From: Echinicola pacifica DSM 19836
Lineage (GTDB): Bacteria; Bacteroidota; Bacteroidia; Cytophagales; Cyclobacteriaceae
Assembly (NCBI RefSeq): GCF_000373245.1
Contig: NZ_KB890739.1
Location: forward strand, 969,099 to 1,033,098
Length of the DNA stretch: 64,000 nucleotides
Direction of reading: 5' to 3'
The position numbers were made by a program, and so were the translations under genes. Positions 1-10,393 of the stretch are shown piece after piece (the first letter of the stretch is position 1; each line of letters opens with the position of its first letter). Below the pieces are notes generated by a model. It saw only the letters and a list, made by a program, of their open reading frames with translations, searched no databases and was not told the DNA's origin.

Positions 1-2
1 AG

Positions 3-2360
3 CGGGTGTTGGACCTTGACTTTTCTCTGCAACAGCCAGATTTTGGGATGGCGATCGATTGGAATGGATGGATCTATCAGACCAGCAACAGAGGACGGTC
101 CTGGCAGCGAATAGGGGAGTTTGGACAGAACTATAAGGATATCGGCATTGACCCCAATGATCCTGAGGCCTTCTCCAAAGGCTGGTACGCTGAGCAGCGT
201 GGCACCCGGCACAGTGAGCTAGCGGTGGACCCCACCAATGACCAAGTGTGGTATGTGGGTGCGGGGGATTTTTGGAATGTGAAAAGTAATCATCGCTCGC
301 AGGCGAAGCCCCATGGGGAGCCACTGAAATATGCCGCCTATGGGTATATCTGGAAAACGGTGGACCAGGGAAAAACTTGGCAAAAGATCACCAAGGGAAT
401 TCCGGAAACCACCGAAGTTGGCAAAATAATCGTCAACCCCAGGCATGCTGATAGCCTGGTGATGGCCACCAATATGGGCTTGATGCTCAGTGCAGACGGA
501 GGCATGAGCTGGACTGATGGGGGAGAGGGCTTGCCACATAACCTTCCCCGGGACCTTACTTCCTATTATGATGAGGCCTCAGGGGAATTTATCCTGTACC
601 TGCTGGAGCAGACGGTCTATACCCCTGCGGGAGAGACGGTATATTCCGAAGGCGGAGTATATCGAAGTGCCGATGGTGGCAAGACCTGGGCGTCCATAAG
701 CGGAAATTTATCCTTTGACCTCTCCGCAATGGATTACCCTGCTGAGTTGGATCGGTATCATCGCAGCATGGCCCATTGGTTTGGGATCAGCAAGCAGGAA
801 TCCAAAGCGCGCTTTAGCCAATTGCCGCAGGCCATAATGCCGGTGTACAATAGGATAGTGGTAAGTCCACTGGACAAGGATGAGCTGTATATAAGTTATA
901 ATAAAAAGCATGATTTCAGCTTCGGTCCTGGCGACGTATGGAGAAGCCTAGACGGTGGCCGGTCCTGGAAGGTGGTGACGCGCCACGGTACTTATTGGGA
1001 AAAAGGCAGCGACGAGGCGTATTGGTCAGAGCGCTCCAATCCCAGTGAGCCGAATATAGATTTTGCCCATCTCGAGGAGTATATGAAGAGCAGCTCAGAG
1101 AGCTCCGGAAATCGCATGATGGAGATCAATTCACTAGGTGAGCTGTTTGTCGGCATAGACCAGCAGACGCTGAAGTCCACCGATAAGGGCGAGTCCTGGA
1201 AGCAGATCGATGATGATGAGACCAGCCCAGACTCTGGCCACTGGATCGGGAGAGGAGGAAGTAATCTTCCGGGTAGATATATGCTGCTCGAGACGGGGAT
1301 TACTGAGCGGAGGCTGCTGAGCAGTGGCGAGCATGGCCTCTGGCAGACGGTGGCAGCGATCGACTGGCCAGATCCCCAGGCGGTGGCAGTACAGCAGATC
1401 GAAGGTCAGGTTCATCCTCATGGAGCACATTCCGTATCCACCGTGGCTGTCCATCCCCAGGATCCAAATATCATCTATATTCTGTCTTGGCGACAGGATC
1501 ATAGAGGCAAGCTGAGGAGGACCCTTGATGGAGGAAAAACCTGGGAGAATATTGCCAGCATCTTTGATGCCGACAATAATGGTTGGGAAGGCCTGGCCGC
1601 CCAAAATTCTCTGCTAATAGACCCCCAAAAGCCCGACAATATGTACTTCTGTGCCACCAAAAACATGATTTCTGAGGTAGGCGCCGGCAATGGCCCTAAA
1701 CTCAGCAAAGGAGGCTATGGTTTTTATAAATCCACCGATGGAGGATACACCTGGACCCTCTCCAATGCCGGACTGCCGGCGGATGCGAGTGTCCGCAGGT
1801 TGATGCTGGATCCCGCAGATCCTAAGCAGATCTATGCCGCAGTCAATAGCCAAAATGGAGGCTTATACAAATCGGTCGATCAGGGTGATAGCTGGGAGAA
1901 GCAGACTATTCCCGCTCAGATCCAGTCCGTCAATAATGTATTTATCGACAGGAATACACAGGCTATTTTCCTGTCCACCGGCCGACGGACAGGCAGCTAT
2001 GAAGAGGGAGGGGTGTGGAAGTCCTCCGACCAGGGACAGACCTGGCAGCAGCTATTCAAAGCTCCCTTTGTATGGCAGGCAGAAAGCTCCCCTGTCAATC
2101 CGGACCTGATAGTGATCAGTGTGGCTGGACAGGCGGTGAGCATGGCGGATGACTTCATGAACCCCGGCATCTACCTCTCCACAGATGCGGGAGCCTCATG
2201 GACCAAGATCAATAAGGGACTTGGTCAGCCGGACAAAATCGTGGATGTGAAGCCTGATCCCTATAACGAAAATATCCTCTGGTGTGCCTCCTGGGGCGCT
2301 GGATGGTATATCACTTACCTGAATGGATACCAAGGCTCCTGGCTCCCTTCGGGAAAATAG
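3..2360 (+). CDS. BNR/sortilin-type beta-propeller protein (5' end missing)
   Basis: The reading frame is open from the left edge, so the gene begins upstream; the GTG at position 6 is probably internal. The visible 785 or so residues contain many BNR/VPS10-type repeats of the form S-x-D-x-G-x-[ST]-W (for example SADGGKTW, STDGGYTW, SSDQGQTW), spread over the whole length as expected for one or two seven-bladed propellers. GH74 xyloglucanases and so-called exo-sialidase/BNR proteins share this fold. I see no diagnostic catalytic motif, so no activity is assigned. It ends 68 bp before a sulfatase on the same strand and is probably co-transcribed with it, which suggests a role in glycan binding or processing. 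Family confidence is high, function low. Confidence 0.75.
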   Translation, partial: RVLDLDFSLQQPDFGMAIDWNGWIYQTSNRGRSWQRIGEFGQNYKDIGIDPNDPEAFSKGWYAEQRGTRHSELAVDPTNDQVWYVGAGDFWNVKSNHRSQAKPHGEPLKYAAYGYIWKTVDQGKTWQKITKGIPETTEVGKIIVNPRHADSLVMATNMGLMLSADGGMSWTDGGEGLPHNLPRDLTSYYDEASGEFILYLLEQTVYTPAGETVYSEGGVYRSADGGKTWASISGNLSFDLSAMDYPAELDRYHRSMAHWFGISKQESKARFSQLPQAIMPVYNRIVVSPLDKDELYISYNKKHDFSFGPGDVWRSLDGGRSWKVVTRHGTYWEKGSDEAYWSERSNPSEPNIDFAHLEEYMKSSSESSGNRMMEINSLGELFVGIDQQTLKSTDKGESWKQIDDDETSPDSGHWIGRGGSNLPGRYMLLETGITERRLLSSGEHGLWQTVAAIDWPDPQAVAVQQIEGQVHPHGAHSVSTVAVHPQDPNIIYILSWRQDHRGKLRRTLDGGKTWENIASIFDADNNGWEGLAAQNSLLIDPQKPDNMYFCATKNMISEVGAGNGPKLSKGGYGFYKSTDGGYTWTLSNAGLPADASVRRLMLDPADPKQIYAAVNSQNGGLYKSVDQGDSWEKQTIPAQIQSVNNVFIDRNTQAIFLSTGRRTGSYEEGGVWKSSDQGQTWQQLFKAPFVWQAESSPVNPDLIVISVAGQAVSMADDFMNPGIYLSTDAGASWTKINKGLGQPDKIVDVKPDPYNENILWCASWGAGWYITYLNGYQGSWLPSGK

Positions 2361-2428
2361 ATTGACCTCGGTTGGAAGAATTTTCTTTGCCGCAGGCCAG
2401 ATAAATACACACTAAACTCCTCATTACG

Positions 2429-4231
2429 ATGAAAATCAACCTTGGCTTAAGCCTATTTATCCTCCTTCTTCTCCCTCAGGGGAGCTATGCTCAGCAGAAA
2501 GAAGAGCAGCCTAATGTGCTATGGATCCTTACGGATGACCAGCGATATGATGCGATTCAGGCCTTTAATGAGATTCTAAGCGGTCAGGAGATGAGTGAAT
2601 TGGGCTATGTGGAGTCTCCTAATGTGGATCGGCTGGTGGCGGAAGGGACCACTTTTATCAATACTTACTGTCAGGCGGCGGCCTGCGCCCCATCGAGGGC
2701 TTCCATGCATTTTGGACGCTATCCCTTCAAGTCTGGGGTGTATGAGTTTGAATACCATAATACTATGGCGGCACACGTGAGCCCCACCTTGCCGGAGCAG
2801 ATGGAGGCGATGGGCTACCAGACCTTGCATATCGGAAAGCTGGGAGTGCGGCTGAAGACCCTGGAAAACCAGCGTATGGTCAATGCGGCGATTTACCAGA
2901 CGAGCATCGACTCAAAGCTGCTTGCGAAAGAGGGACTTTGCGAATGGGGTAAAGATTGGATATATGAGGTGGACGGGCAGAAATTTTCTCCTCCACTGAA
3001 GAGTATAGAGTTTTTTGTTAGCCCTTCGGGCCAAATTGAATATTGCTCCAACGAGCTGGAGGATAGGCTCCCCGAGCGGGCTGGTACCACTGCAGCAACG
3101 GTGGAGAAGTATGATTTGCTGCGTCATTATAATGAAAAGAAAGGAAAATCGGATGAGTCGGGAATGATACTCGCCGGGGTTAGCCCGCGCCCCGCCGGAT
3201 ATACTCGAGATGGGTATTATGTCCAAGCTTTACAACAGTTCCTGACTCACCCCAATACTGATTTTGAGATGGGCAAATTATCCTTTCAGGGTGTGGATAG
3301 TTCCAAGCCTTTGTTTTGTCATATTGGTTTTGACTTTCCCCATACCCCAGTCCTGCCACCGGAAGATTATAGGAAGCGGTTTGCGCAGCATCAGTATCAG
3401 GTCCCGGACTTTAGTGAGGAGGAGTGGGAGCAGCTTCCAGCACAGCTGAAGAAGCAGGTGGCCAACGGCTATTCGGATCACTTCACCGCGGAAGAAAAGC
3501 AAAAAATGATTCAGGATTACTATGCTTTTTGCGCGTATGGGGATGCCTTGGTGGGGCAGGCAGTGGAGGATTTTGTGGATTATAGCGAGTCCAATGGCCA
3601 GGAATGGATGATCGTCTATGTCTGCGGGGATCATGGCTGGAAGCTGAATGATCATGGTTCGGTATCAAAATTTACTCCCTGGGAGGTGGATACTCATAAT
3701 CCCATCGTGGTGGTCTCCTCGGATCAGAAGGCTTTTCCTCCGGGGAAGGTGGTTTATGATTTTACGGAATTTGTGGATATCGCCCCCACCATCATGGCAG
3801 CTGGGGGAGCGGATTTATCAGCCACAGCCTATGGCTATCTGGATGGCTATGACCTATCGCTGATAGAGAAGGGGCAGGTAAGTCCACGCTCTTATGTGCT
3901 GGGAGAAAATCATGCTGTCACTGGCCCGCGTGCGTTTATTCGTACCAAGGACTATGTCTTTTCGATGCAAAGCCGCCCCGATAAGGTGCGAGGAAATCAG
4001 ATGGACTGGGCCCAAAATGCCTCCTATGAGGAGCTGGACCCCGCGCTATACCATACCAGTGCTGATCCGAAAGAGCTTCATAATCTGGCCTTTGAGGCGG
4101 AGTATCAGCAGATAGCGATGGAACTTAAAGAAATCCTACTCTCCGAGGTACTTGGTGAGGATAGGGTGGAGGTAAATTGGGGGCAGGATGCCCGGGGAAC
4201 AGAAGTCTATACCCTCAGCCAGCAGAAGTAG
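2429..4231 (+). CDS. Secreted S1-family sulfatase
   Basis: This is a 600-residue formylglycine-dependent sulfatase. A signal peptide ([18 protein letters not shown]...YAQ) precedes the metal-binding start of the fold, [10 protein letters not shown]. The modification motif is CAPSR (C-x-P-S-R) in [18 protein letters not shown], whose Cys would become formylglycine. Later metal/sulfate-site segments are IGFDFPHTP and [13 protein letters not shown]. The iduronate-2-sulfatase-like layout suggests an exo-acting enzyme, but substrate cannot be read from the sequence. In this galactan locus a galactose-sulfate ester is the natural guess (inference). It lies between the BNR protein and a second sulfatase on the same strand. 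Confidence 0.9.
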   Translation: MKINLGLSLFILLLLPQGSYAQQKEEQPNVLWILTDDQRYDAIQAFNEILSGQEMSELGYVESPNVDRLVAEGTTFINTYCQAAACAPSRASMHFGRYPFKSGVYEFEYHNTMAAHVSPTLPEQMEAMGYQTLHIGKLGVRLKTLENQRMVNAAIYQTSIDSKLLAKEGLCEWGKDWIYEVDGQKFSPPLKSIEFFVSPSGQIEYCSNELEDRLPERAGTTAATVEKYDLLRHYNEKKGKSDESGMILAGVSPRPAGYTRDGYYVQALQQFLTHPNTDFEMGKLSFQGVDSSKPLFCHIGFDFPHTPVLPPEDYRKRFAQHQYQVPDFSEEEWEQLPAQLKKQVANGYSDHFTAEEKQKMIQDYYAFCAYGDALVGQAVEDFVDYSESNGQEWMIVYVCGDHGWKLNDHGSVSKFTPWEVDTHNPIVVVSSDQKAFPPGKVVYDFTEFVDIAPTIMAAGGADLSATAYGYLDGYDLSLIEKGQVSPRSYVLGENHAVTGPRAFIRTKDYVFSMQSRPDKVRGNQMDWAQNASYEELDPALYHTSADPKELHNLAFEAEYQQIAMELKEILLSEVLGEDRVEVNWGQDARGTEVYTLSQQK

Positions 4232-4288
4232 TCGAATTGTTCTCGGCCGATTGTATCAATTTTGCCCCAAAACCTTAGCAATAATCCT

Positions 4289-6070
4289 ATGAAAAATCAG
4301 CTTCTTTTTGGCTTTCTGATTGCGGCACTAGTTCTTCAGCGGAGCTTCGCTCAAAGTACTGCCTTTGCGCCAAATGTGATCCTTATTCTTACCGATGATC
4401 AGGGGATTGGGGATTTGGCTTGCCACGGAAACCCATGGATCAATACGCCGAATATAGATGCATTTTATGAGGAGGCGGTGCGGATGACCGATTTTCATGT
4501 CAGTCCAATGTGCACTCCGACGCGGGCAGCGATCATGACCGGGCAGTACCCGATTCATAATGGGGCCTGGGCGACCTACAAAGGCCGGGATATGCTGGCC
4601 GCTTCGCAGCAGACGATGGCGGATATTTTTCTGGCAAATGGCTATCAAACCGCCTTATTTGGTAAATGGCATTTAGGGGACAATTATCCCTCTAGACCTA
4701 CGGACAGTGGCTTTGGCTATGCCGTGCACCATAAAGCGGGCGGGGTAAATGAACTTTCCGATTATTGGGGTAATAGCTATTTTGACGATGTGTATTATGT
4801 GAATAATACCCCCACAGCCTTTGAAGGGTACTGCACGGATGTATGGTTTGAGGAGGCGATGAAGTATATGAAACAACAAAAGGAGGATCCATTTTTCGTG
4901 TATCTGGCCACCAATGCGCCTCATTCCCCATTTTATGTGGATGAAAAATACTCCGATCCTTATAAGCCCTTGGAGGAAGCCGGAAAAATCGTTGATGCTA
5001 ATTTCTATGGAATGATCAGCAATTTGGATGAGAATTTCGGGAAATTACGAGAATTTCTATCCAGCGAAGGCTTGGCGGAGAACACCATTATCATCTATAT
5101 GACGGACAATGGCAGCTCTGCGGGAATCAGTGCAGATGGCAAAACGGGCTATAATATGGGGCTGAGGGGTAAAAAAGGTAGCCCCAGCGAGGGAGGACAT
5201 CGGGTGCCGTTTTTTATCCACTGGCCCCAAGCGGGCATACTAGGAGGTAAGGACCTGGCAGCACCCGCCCAGCATGTGGACTTGATCCCTACCTTAGCCT
5301 CGCTATGTGACTTAGATATTCCCGATGATCAGGCCTTGGATGGGATGGATTTTTCTCCTTTATTATTAGCAGAAGAACAACAGCTCCCTCCGCGAAATCT
5401 ATTCATTCATCACAGGCAAGACTGGCGCCCTCCTCATGCCCTGCAAGGGACCTGCATCATCAATGGAGCTTGGAGGCTGGTCAATGGGACGGAACTGTAT
5501 GATATCGAGCAGGACCGCATGCAACTAAAGGATCTTTCGGCCAGTCATCCTGAGCAGCTAGAGGAGATGCTAGAGGCCAATGCGTTATTTATTGAGGAAG
5601 CTCGCGAGACGGATGAATACCAGCAGCTGCCCGTGGTGGTGATTGGTCATCCTGCTCAGGAAGAAATCACCCTGACCATTCAGCATGCTATCGGCGAGGA
5701 TCAGGGAATATGGATGACCGAGCAGGTCGCCGCAGGAATGAAAAATACTAATAATACCCATGCGCTGGAAGTGGCGAGTAGCGGCACATATATCATCTCC
5801 TTGCGCAGATGGCCCATGGAATGCCCCGGCCCGATCTGGGGGATACCCGCCCATAATCCCAAAGGGCGGATGAATTACCAAACCATCCATCCCCAAAAAG
5901 CTTCCATCAGAATTGCCAATCAAATCCATGAAAAAGAGATTGTAGGAACAGAGGAGGCGGTAGAATTTAGATTGCAGCTCGAGAAGGGGAAAACCTTACT
6001 GGTCAACGATTTTCTGGAAGGAGATGAGCGCTATGGAGTCTATTATACCTATATCAGTAAGGTCGATTGA
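4289..6070 (+). CDS. Secreted S1-family arylsulfatase with C-terminal extension
   Basis: About 593 residues from the ATG at 4289. That start gives a clean signal peptide (MKNQLLFGFLIAALVLQRSFAQ); an in-frame TTG at 4262 would add nine residues and is less likely. The formylglycine motif is CTPTR in SPMCTPTRAAIMTGQYP. The LILTDDQG start and the GKWHLGD and MTDNGSS segments are typical of arylsulfatase A-like S1 enzymes. After the sulfatase core, roughly the last 140 residues form a separate beta-rich region (from about 'VVVIGHPAQEE') that many characterised sulfatases lack and that could be a carbohydrate-binding or accessory domain. It is 57 bp downstream of the previous sulfatase and is the last plus-strand gene before the convergent P450 operon. 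Confidence 0.9.
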   Translation: MKNQLLFGFLIAALVLQRSFAQSTAFAPNVILILTDDQGIGDLACHGNPWINTPNIDAFYEEAVRMTDFHVSPMCTPTRAAIMTGQYPIHNGAWATYKGRDMLAASQQTMADIFLANGYQTALFGKWHLGDNYPSRPTDSGFGYAVHHKAGGVNELSDYWGNSYFDDVYYVNNTPTAFEGYCTDVWFEEAMKYMKQQKEDPFFVYLATNAPHSPFYVDEKYSDPYKPLEEAGKIVDANFYGMISNLDENFGKLREFLSSEGLAENTIIIYMTDNGSSAGISADGKTGYNMGLRGKKGSPSEGGHRVPFFIHWPQAGILGGKDLAAPAQHVDLIPTLASLCDLDIPDDQALDGMDFSPLLLAEEQQLPPRNLFIHHRQDWRPPHALQGTCIINGAWRLVNGTELYDIEQDRMQLKDLSASHPEQLEEMLEANALFIEEARETDEYQQLPVVVIGHPAQEEITLTIQHAIGEDQGIWMTEQVAAGMKNTNNTHALEVASSGTYIISLRRWPMECPGPIWGIPAHNPKGRMNYQTIHPQKASIRIANQIHEKEIVGTEEAVEFRLQLEKGKTLLVNDFLEGDERYGVYYTYISKVD

Positions 6071-6192
6071 GGTGGGATTGGCCTTGTCACCTGAACCTCG
6101 CTCCTAAACTTCTTTCCACTTTTTCTGCCCATGAAGGCAGAGTACAAGAGGAAATCCTGTCCTAAAGAAAATCAGTCTCTATGGCCAAGGAT

Positions 6193-7413
6193 TTATTTAG
6201 AGAGGGGAACTTCAGGGTTTGCCAGGAGCTCTTTATCGAGTAGGCGATCTTCCTTCATGTATTTGGTTCCCAGCACATAGGCCTTGGCATTATTGATGGC
6301 ATCCACGGCCAGCAGTCGAGTTCCTTCAAAATACCATACGCTTAGCTTACGGTCGTTATCCAGCTCCCGGCGGACCACTAGATTATCATATCCTTGATTT
6401 ATCCCTACCATTTGCAGCTTGGTATCATACTGATCTGACCAAAACCAAGGCAAGGCTTCATAGGAGAGAGATTGTCCCATGATGTTTTTTGCGATCAATT
6501 TGGCCTGATCCACGGCATTTTGGACGCTTTCTATCCTTACCAATCGCCTGTATCGGGGATGGATAAAGCTACAGCAATCCCCAAGGGCATAAATATCGGC
6601 TATGGAGCTTTGACAGTGATCATCGATGAGAATGCCGGAATCGGTGGTTAGCCCTGCTTCCTGAGCAAGCCGCACTGCGGGGCGCACCCCGATGCCGAAG
6701 ATGGCCAGGTCGGCCACCTTGGTGGATCCATCCGTAAAAATCATAGTTACCCGATTCCCTGTTTCAGAAACAGAGCTGAGTGTTTTGCCCGGGAATAGTT
6801 GTACCCCATGGGCTTGGTGAAGGGCGCTGAAATAGTCAGCCGTCGGCTGGGCGGCTACACGGGAGAGGATCCTCTCTTCACGCTCATATAGGCTGACGGG
6901 ATGGCCTAGCTTGCGCAAAGATGCGGCGGTTTCTAGCCCAATAAATCCTGCACCGATGATGGCGATTTCGGGATTTTGCAGGGATTTTAACCTTTCTTTG
7001 ATGGCGACCACATCCGCAGCTGTCCTCAGGGTGTATAGGTTTTTCGCTTCCTCGATACCTGGCAGGGAAGGCATTATAGCCTTGGCACCAGTGGCCAGGA
7101 CGACTTGGTCATAGGGAAGTATTTCCCCCGTGTCCAGCACAATTGTTTTGGACTCCGGGAGGATCCGGAGGACTCGTTTACCCAAGTGTAAATTGATGTT
7201 TTCGGAGCTATAGCTCTCCTCCGCCCAGAGGCTGTACTGGCTTATGGGTAGGTCTTCATTGAGGAAGGTTTTGGAGAGGGGAGGCCGGTGGTAAGGGAGG
7301 TTTGGGTCGGCATCGATCAGGTCGATACTGCCTTGATAGCCTTCCTTGCGCAGGGCAAAGGCACAATTGACGCCACCGTGGCTGGCACCGATGATGATAC
7401 ACTTTTGATTCAT
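6193..7413 (-). CDS. FAD-dependent ferredoxin reductase of the P450 system
   Basis: This 406-residue pyridine-nucleotide-disulfide-type oxidoreductase resembles putidaredoxin reductase. The first dinucleotide motif lies at residues 5-12 (IIIGASHGG) and the second at about 150 (AIIGAGFIGLE). ATG...A and GIGVRPA-type segments and YALGDCC (FAD-binding Asp) are present. It would pass electrons from NAD(P)H to the adjacent ferredoxin. It is the third gene of a minus-strand operon in the order P450, ferredoxin, reductase, with an 87 bp gap to the ferredoxin. The same gene set is known beside algal-galactan PULs in marine Flavobacteriia, where it supports oxidative demethylation of 6-O-methyl-D-galactose. 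I infer the same role here. Confidence 0.9.
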   Translation of the reverse strand: MNQKCIIIGASHGGVNCAFALRKEGYQGSIDLIDADPNLPYHRPPLSKTFLNEDLPISQYSLWAEESYSSENINLHLGKRVLRILPESKTIVLDTGEILPYDQVVLATGAKAIMPSLPGIEEAKNLYTLRTAADVVAIKERLKSLQNPEIAIIGAGFIGLETAASLRKLGHPVSLYEREERILSRVAAQPTADYFSALHQAHGVQLFPGKTLSSVSETGNRVTMIFTDGSTKVADLAIFGIGVRPAVRLAQEAGLTTDSGILIDDHCQSSIADIYALGDCCSFIHPRYRRLVRIESVQNAVDQAKLIAKNIMGQSLSYEALPWFWSDQYDTKLQMVGINQGYDNLVVRRELDNDRKLSVWYFEGTRLLAVDAINNAKAYVLGTKYMKEDRLLDKELLANPEVPLSK

Positions 7414-7500
7414 GAGACTATATATTTTACCTTTTTGGTAGAGGATGTTAGAGTGGTTCCTGCTCCTGAGGAAAGTACGAGATGGAGGGTGGTTTGAGAG

Positions 7501-7809
7501 TTAGTTGGCCACCGTAACGATAAGGCCTTCTGGCGCATCCTGGACCTTCACCTGACAGGCAAGCCGACTGGTATCGCTCACATTATCCTCCAGCTCCAGC
7601 ATCTCCAATTCTATTTCGGAGGCGGCAGGAAGCTGCTCAAAGTGGTCCGGGTGAATGTGAATATGGCAGGTAGCGCAGCTGCAGACTCCGCCGCAGTCCC
7701 CGTCGATTCCAGAGATCCTATTGGCTTTGGCGAGCTCCATGAGGCTTCCACTTTCGGCAGAGAGTTCATAGCGCTCTTGGTTTTGGGTGATGAATATTAT
7801 TTGACTCAT
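7501..7809 (-). CDS. [2Fe-2S] ferredoxin, adrenodoxin type
   Basis: This 102-residue plant/adrenodoxin-fold ferredoxin has cluster ligands Cys39, Cys45 and Cys48 in the C-x5-C-x2-C motif (CGGVCSCATC) and the fourth at Cys85 (LACQV). An additional Cys43 sits inside the loop. The size and the CQV ending of the cluster region match bacterial P450 redox partners such as putidaredoxin. It is encoded 42 bp after the P450 stop and 87 bp before the reductase start, so a single transcript is likely. It is the electron shuttle between reductase and P450. Confidence 0.92.
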   Translation of the reverse strand: MSQIIFITQNQERYELSAESGSLMELAKANRISGIDGDCGGVCSCATCHIHIHPDHFEQLPAASEIELEMLELEDNVSDTSRLACQVKVQDAPEGLIVTVAN

Positions 7810-7851
7810 TGGTATATAGTTTTATTGACTTAAATAAAGTTTTCTCAGTAA

Positions 7852-9003
7852 TTAAGAAAAGGAAAGATGGATCTGATCATAGCCCACTTTTCGCTGAAAT
7901 TCTCCCCAATCTTCAATATTTTCCTTTGCTTCAAGCAGTGATATTTTGATGTCATCCTCCGCTAATACCTGAAGTAGTGTCCGCAATACCTGTCGGGCAT
8001 GGGTGGCACCCAGGCATTTATGAATTCCAAAGCCAAAGCCCACATGAGGGTTTAGCTGTCGCTCAAGGTTGATTTCATTAGGATTTTCGAAGGTATTTGG
8101 ATCCCGATTGGCGGAGGCCCAGCAGAGTGATACCCGGCTGTCGGCCTTTACGGCATGTTCACAGATTTCGGTATCTGCAGTGACCACTCTACCCATATGG
8201 GTAAGGGGCGAAAAGTACCGCACCAGTTCTTCCACGGCGGTGGTGATGATCGCTGGGTTTGCCTTTACCGCAGGCAGCACCTGAGGTTTTGAGGCAATAT
8301 AAGCAAGGGTGTTGGTGACAGCATTGATTACAGTATCTCGTCCACCCGCAAAGGTCAAAATCATTACGCCCCGTACTTCTTCTTTGGTGAATTTGCGGCC
8401 ATCGATTTCACTATTCAACAATATGCTATAGAGGTCTTCGCCGGGCGATTCTTCTGCTTTCAGGATTTGTCGATCGATATAGCTATAGAGTATCTCAGCT
8501 TTGTCGCCATCCACGGCGCTGTCCTCACTTCTGAATACATGAGTACCCCAGGATATCCATGTTTCTGCCTCAGCATAAGGGATATTTAGTAATAAGGTTA
8601 AGGCCCTGGATTGCAGTTTCAAGGAAAACTCCGAAACGGCCTCTACGGAACTTTTGGCCTTCACCTCTGATAGTAATTCTCTGATGATGGCTGCTATAGC
8701 TTGCTGGTAATCAGTGTTTTCAGGTCTCCGAAACCAGTCCTCCAGAACTGAGCGGTACTTCCCGTGCAATGGAGGATCCACCTCAAAAGGTATCTGCCTT
8801 GTGTCTCGAATGCTTACTTCGGAGGGAACGACGATCCTTCCGGGTTTTGCTCCCGACTGAAAGGTTTTGACATCTTTGGCGGTTTTTCGTACATCCTTGA
8901 GCCTCAGTAGCATCATTACATCATCCTCCTGATCCTGTACAGTGCCAAATCCCTTGGCCTCTCTCTCTCCCTCGAAGGGGTCTGGAATCCCAAATTTCTC
9001 CAT
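7852..9003 (-). CDS. Cytochrome P450, probable 6-O-methyl-galactose demethylase (CYP236-like)
   Basis: This soluble bacterial class I P450 has 383 residues. The heme-ligand loop is FGFGIHKCLG with Cys near residue 331. The I-helix oxygen-activation motif is AGGRDT at about 219-224, and the ExxR salt bridge is EELVR at about 259-262. There is no signal peptide, so it works in the cytoplasm. P450s of this kind with adjacent ferredoxin and reductase, next to agaran/porphyran genes, were shown in marine Flavobacteriia to remove the methyl group of 6-O-methyl-D-galactose, yielding galactose and formaldehyde. The substrate assignment here rests on that context plus the divergent formaldehyde-oxidising operon; it is not visible in the sequence itself. 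It is the first gene of the operon. Confidence 0.85.
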   Translation of the reverse strand: MEKFGIPDPFEGEREAKGFGTVQDQEDDVMMLLRLKDVRKTAKDVKTFQSGAKPGRIVVPSEVSIRDTRQIPFEVDPPLHGKYRSVLEDWFRRPENTDYQQAIAAIIRELLSEVKAKSSVEAVSEFSLKLQSRALTLLLNIPYAEAETWISWGTHVFRSEDSAVDGDKAEILYSYIDRQILKAEESPGEDLYSILLNSEIDGRKFTKEEVRGVMILTFAGGRDTVINAVTNTLAYIASKPQVLPAVKANPAIITTAVEELVRYFSPLTHMGRVVTADTEICEHAVKADSRVSLCWASANRDPNTFENPNEINLERQLNPHVGFGFGIHKCLGATHARQVLRTLLQVLAEDDIKISLLEAKENIEDWGEFQRKVGYDQIHLSFS

Positions 9004-9050
9004 TGCTTTTATAGTTTATCGCTCAATAATTACTTGATGTCCTAAGGAAT

Positions 9051-9082
9051 GAAAATAATCCTATAAACATGCTCACTACAAA
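9051..9082 (-). promoter_or_regulatory. Candidate Bacteroidota promoter of the P450 operon
   Basis: On the minus strand a TTTG (-33-like, 9079-9082) is followed after 21 bases by TATTTTC (9051-9057), one mismatch from the Bacteroidota -7 element TAnnTTTG. It lies about 50 bases upstream of the P450 start. Suggestive only. Confidence 0.35.
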
Positions 9083-9550
9083 TTTGAGAAGTACTGCGTC
9101 CTTATTCATCCTTTATTTTGATGATTTTATACTCTATTATGTAAGGTATAGAGTATAGTAATTGGATTAAATGACAAAAAAGAATACTATGCATTAGGCA
9201 AAAGGGGATATTTAGTTTTGGATGCGGGTAGTATTTGCGGCTTATTCAGGGGGCACACCTTTGAGTATAGGCTTTGAGAATGGATGCGAGTTTCATGTGA
9301 TTATCTATACCAAAGGTAGAAAAGGATTGCATTTTATACATCCCAACTATCCTCCCCTGAGGGGAAGGGACTTGGGAGATATTTGGTGGGAGTGTATAAT
9401 CTATATTATTAAGAAAAAATCTAGGGCTGTTATTTTGAAGGAGGAAAATTTTAGTTTGTGCACTTTTTGCCCCTTTAGGCGTGGAGTCGATGATTCGGTT
9501 GGGGTAATGGACGATCAGTTTTATTGATAACTAATGACAAAGGTGAAAAA
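9083..9550. other. Intergenic region between AraC gene and P450 operon
   Basis: About 470 bases without a convincing gene. A 101-codon plus-strand frame (9222-9527) has no recognisable domain and low-complexity, repeat-like composition. The region probably carries control sequences for the P450 operon; no clear operator repeats were seen. Confidence 0.4.
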
Positions 9551-10393
9551 CTAGATTTTTTGGAACATTTTTCGAAATTCCAAGGGGCTATGCTTTTTAA
9601 ACTTTTTAAATTGCTTATAAAAGAAGGCTAAGCTTTCGTAGCCGCAGTCATAGGCTATTTCGGTCATCTGCTTATCTGTTTCCAGTACCAATCGGCTTGC
9701 TATATTAATTCGGTATTCGTTTAGGAAAACAAAAAAGGGCTTATGCCAGGTTTTGCTAAAAAACCTTGAAAAGGATTGCTCACTCATATGCAGATGGCCA
9801 GCCACATCCGCAAGTTTGATTTTCTCGTGAAAGTGATTTTTCACATAGTTCTGAACCTTTTGGAGTCGGTCGGTGGTGGCTGAAGACAGATCATATGAAT
9901 AGGATGCCCCCGCCAATACCTCAAACTTCACCTCGGTAGCCAGATAATGCAATAGCTCCACCATTCGCAGGTATTTCTCAGTTTTAGAGGAATTTAGCAC
10001 CTTAAACATCCCCTCAGTCACGGCTTTTCGGTATTCTGGAAGGAGGTATAATCCCCTCTGGGCCTGATGACATAGCTGCCTGATGTCCTTAAACCAGGGC
10101 TGATCGGCAATGATTTCCTCCCTCCATTGCAGAACCAGCGACTTGCTGGAATGACCGGCCACAGAATTGTTTTTCCAGCAATGCGGGATATTAGTTCCCA
10201 AAAGCACCAAATCCCCCGGTAGATAATCGGAGATATTATTGCCCACATACCTTATTCCACTGCTCTCTATAATGAGGGTAAGCTCCATCTCCGGATGAAA
10301 ATGATAAGGAGCATCAAAATCACCTTTATGATACACAAAGGAGCGTACAGGATCCTGGTCTTCCAGGAGGACTTTTTCGAGTATGGCTTTCAT
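9551..10393 (-). CDS. AraC-family regulator with cupin sensor domain
   Basis: This 280-residue protein has an N-terminal cupin-like sensor (about residues 1-150, with the HFHPEMELTLI motif). Its C-terminal double helix-turn-helix AraC domain (about 185-280) has the hallmark MTEIAYDCGYESLAFFYKQFKK and the first helix LADVAGHLHMSEQSFSRFF. It lies between the minus-strand P450 operon and the plus-strand ADH operon, 166 bp from the ADH start and divergent from it. It is therefore the natural local regulator of the demethylation/formaldehyde module, perhaps sensing a methylated sugar or a galactose derivative (inference). Confidence 0.9.
   Translation of the reverse strand: MKAILEKVLLEDQDPVRSFVYHKGDFDAPYHFHPEMELTLIIESSGIRYVGNNISDYLPGDLVLLGTNIPHCWKNNSVAGHSSKSLVLQWREEIIADQPWFKDIRQLCHQAQRGLYLLPEYRKAVTEGMFKVLNSSKTEKYLRMVELLHYLATEVKFEVLAGASYSYDLSSATTDRLQKVQNYVKNHFHEKIKLADVAGHLHMSEQSFSRFFSKTWHKPFFVFLNEYRINIASRLVLETDKQMTEIAYDCGYESLAFFYKQFKKFKKHSPLEFRKMFQKI

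Noticed and set aside
9222-9527. 101-codon plus-strand frame between P450 and AraC genes
   Set aside because: No domain, no signal, no codon-use support, and it contains a repeat-like PPLRGRDLG stretch often seen in translated non-coding DNA.
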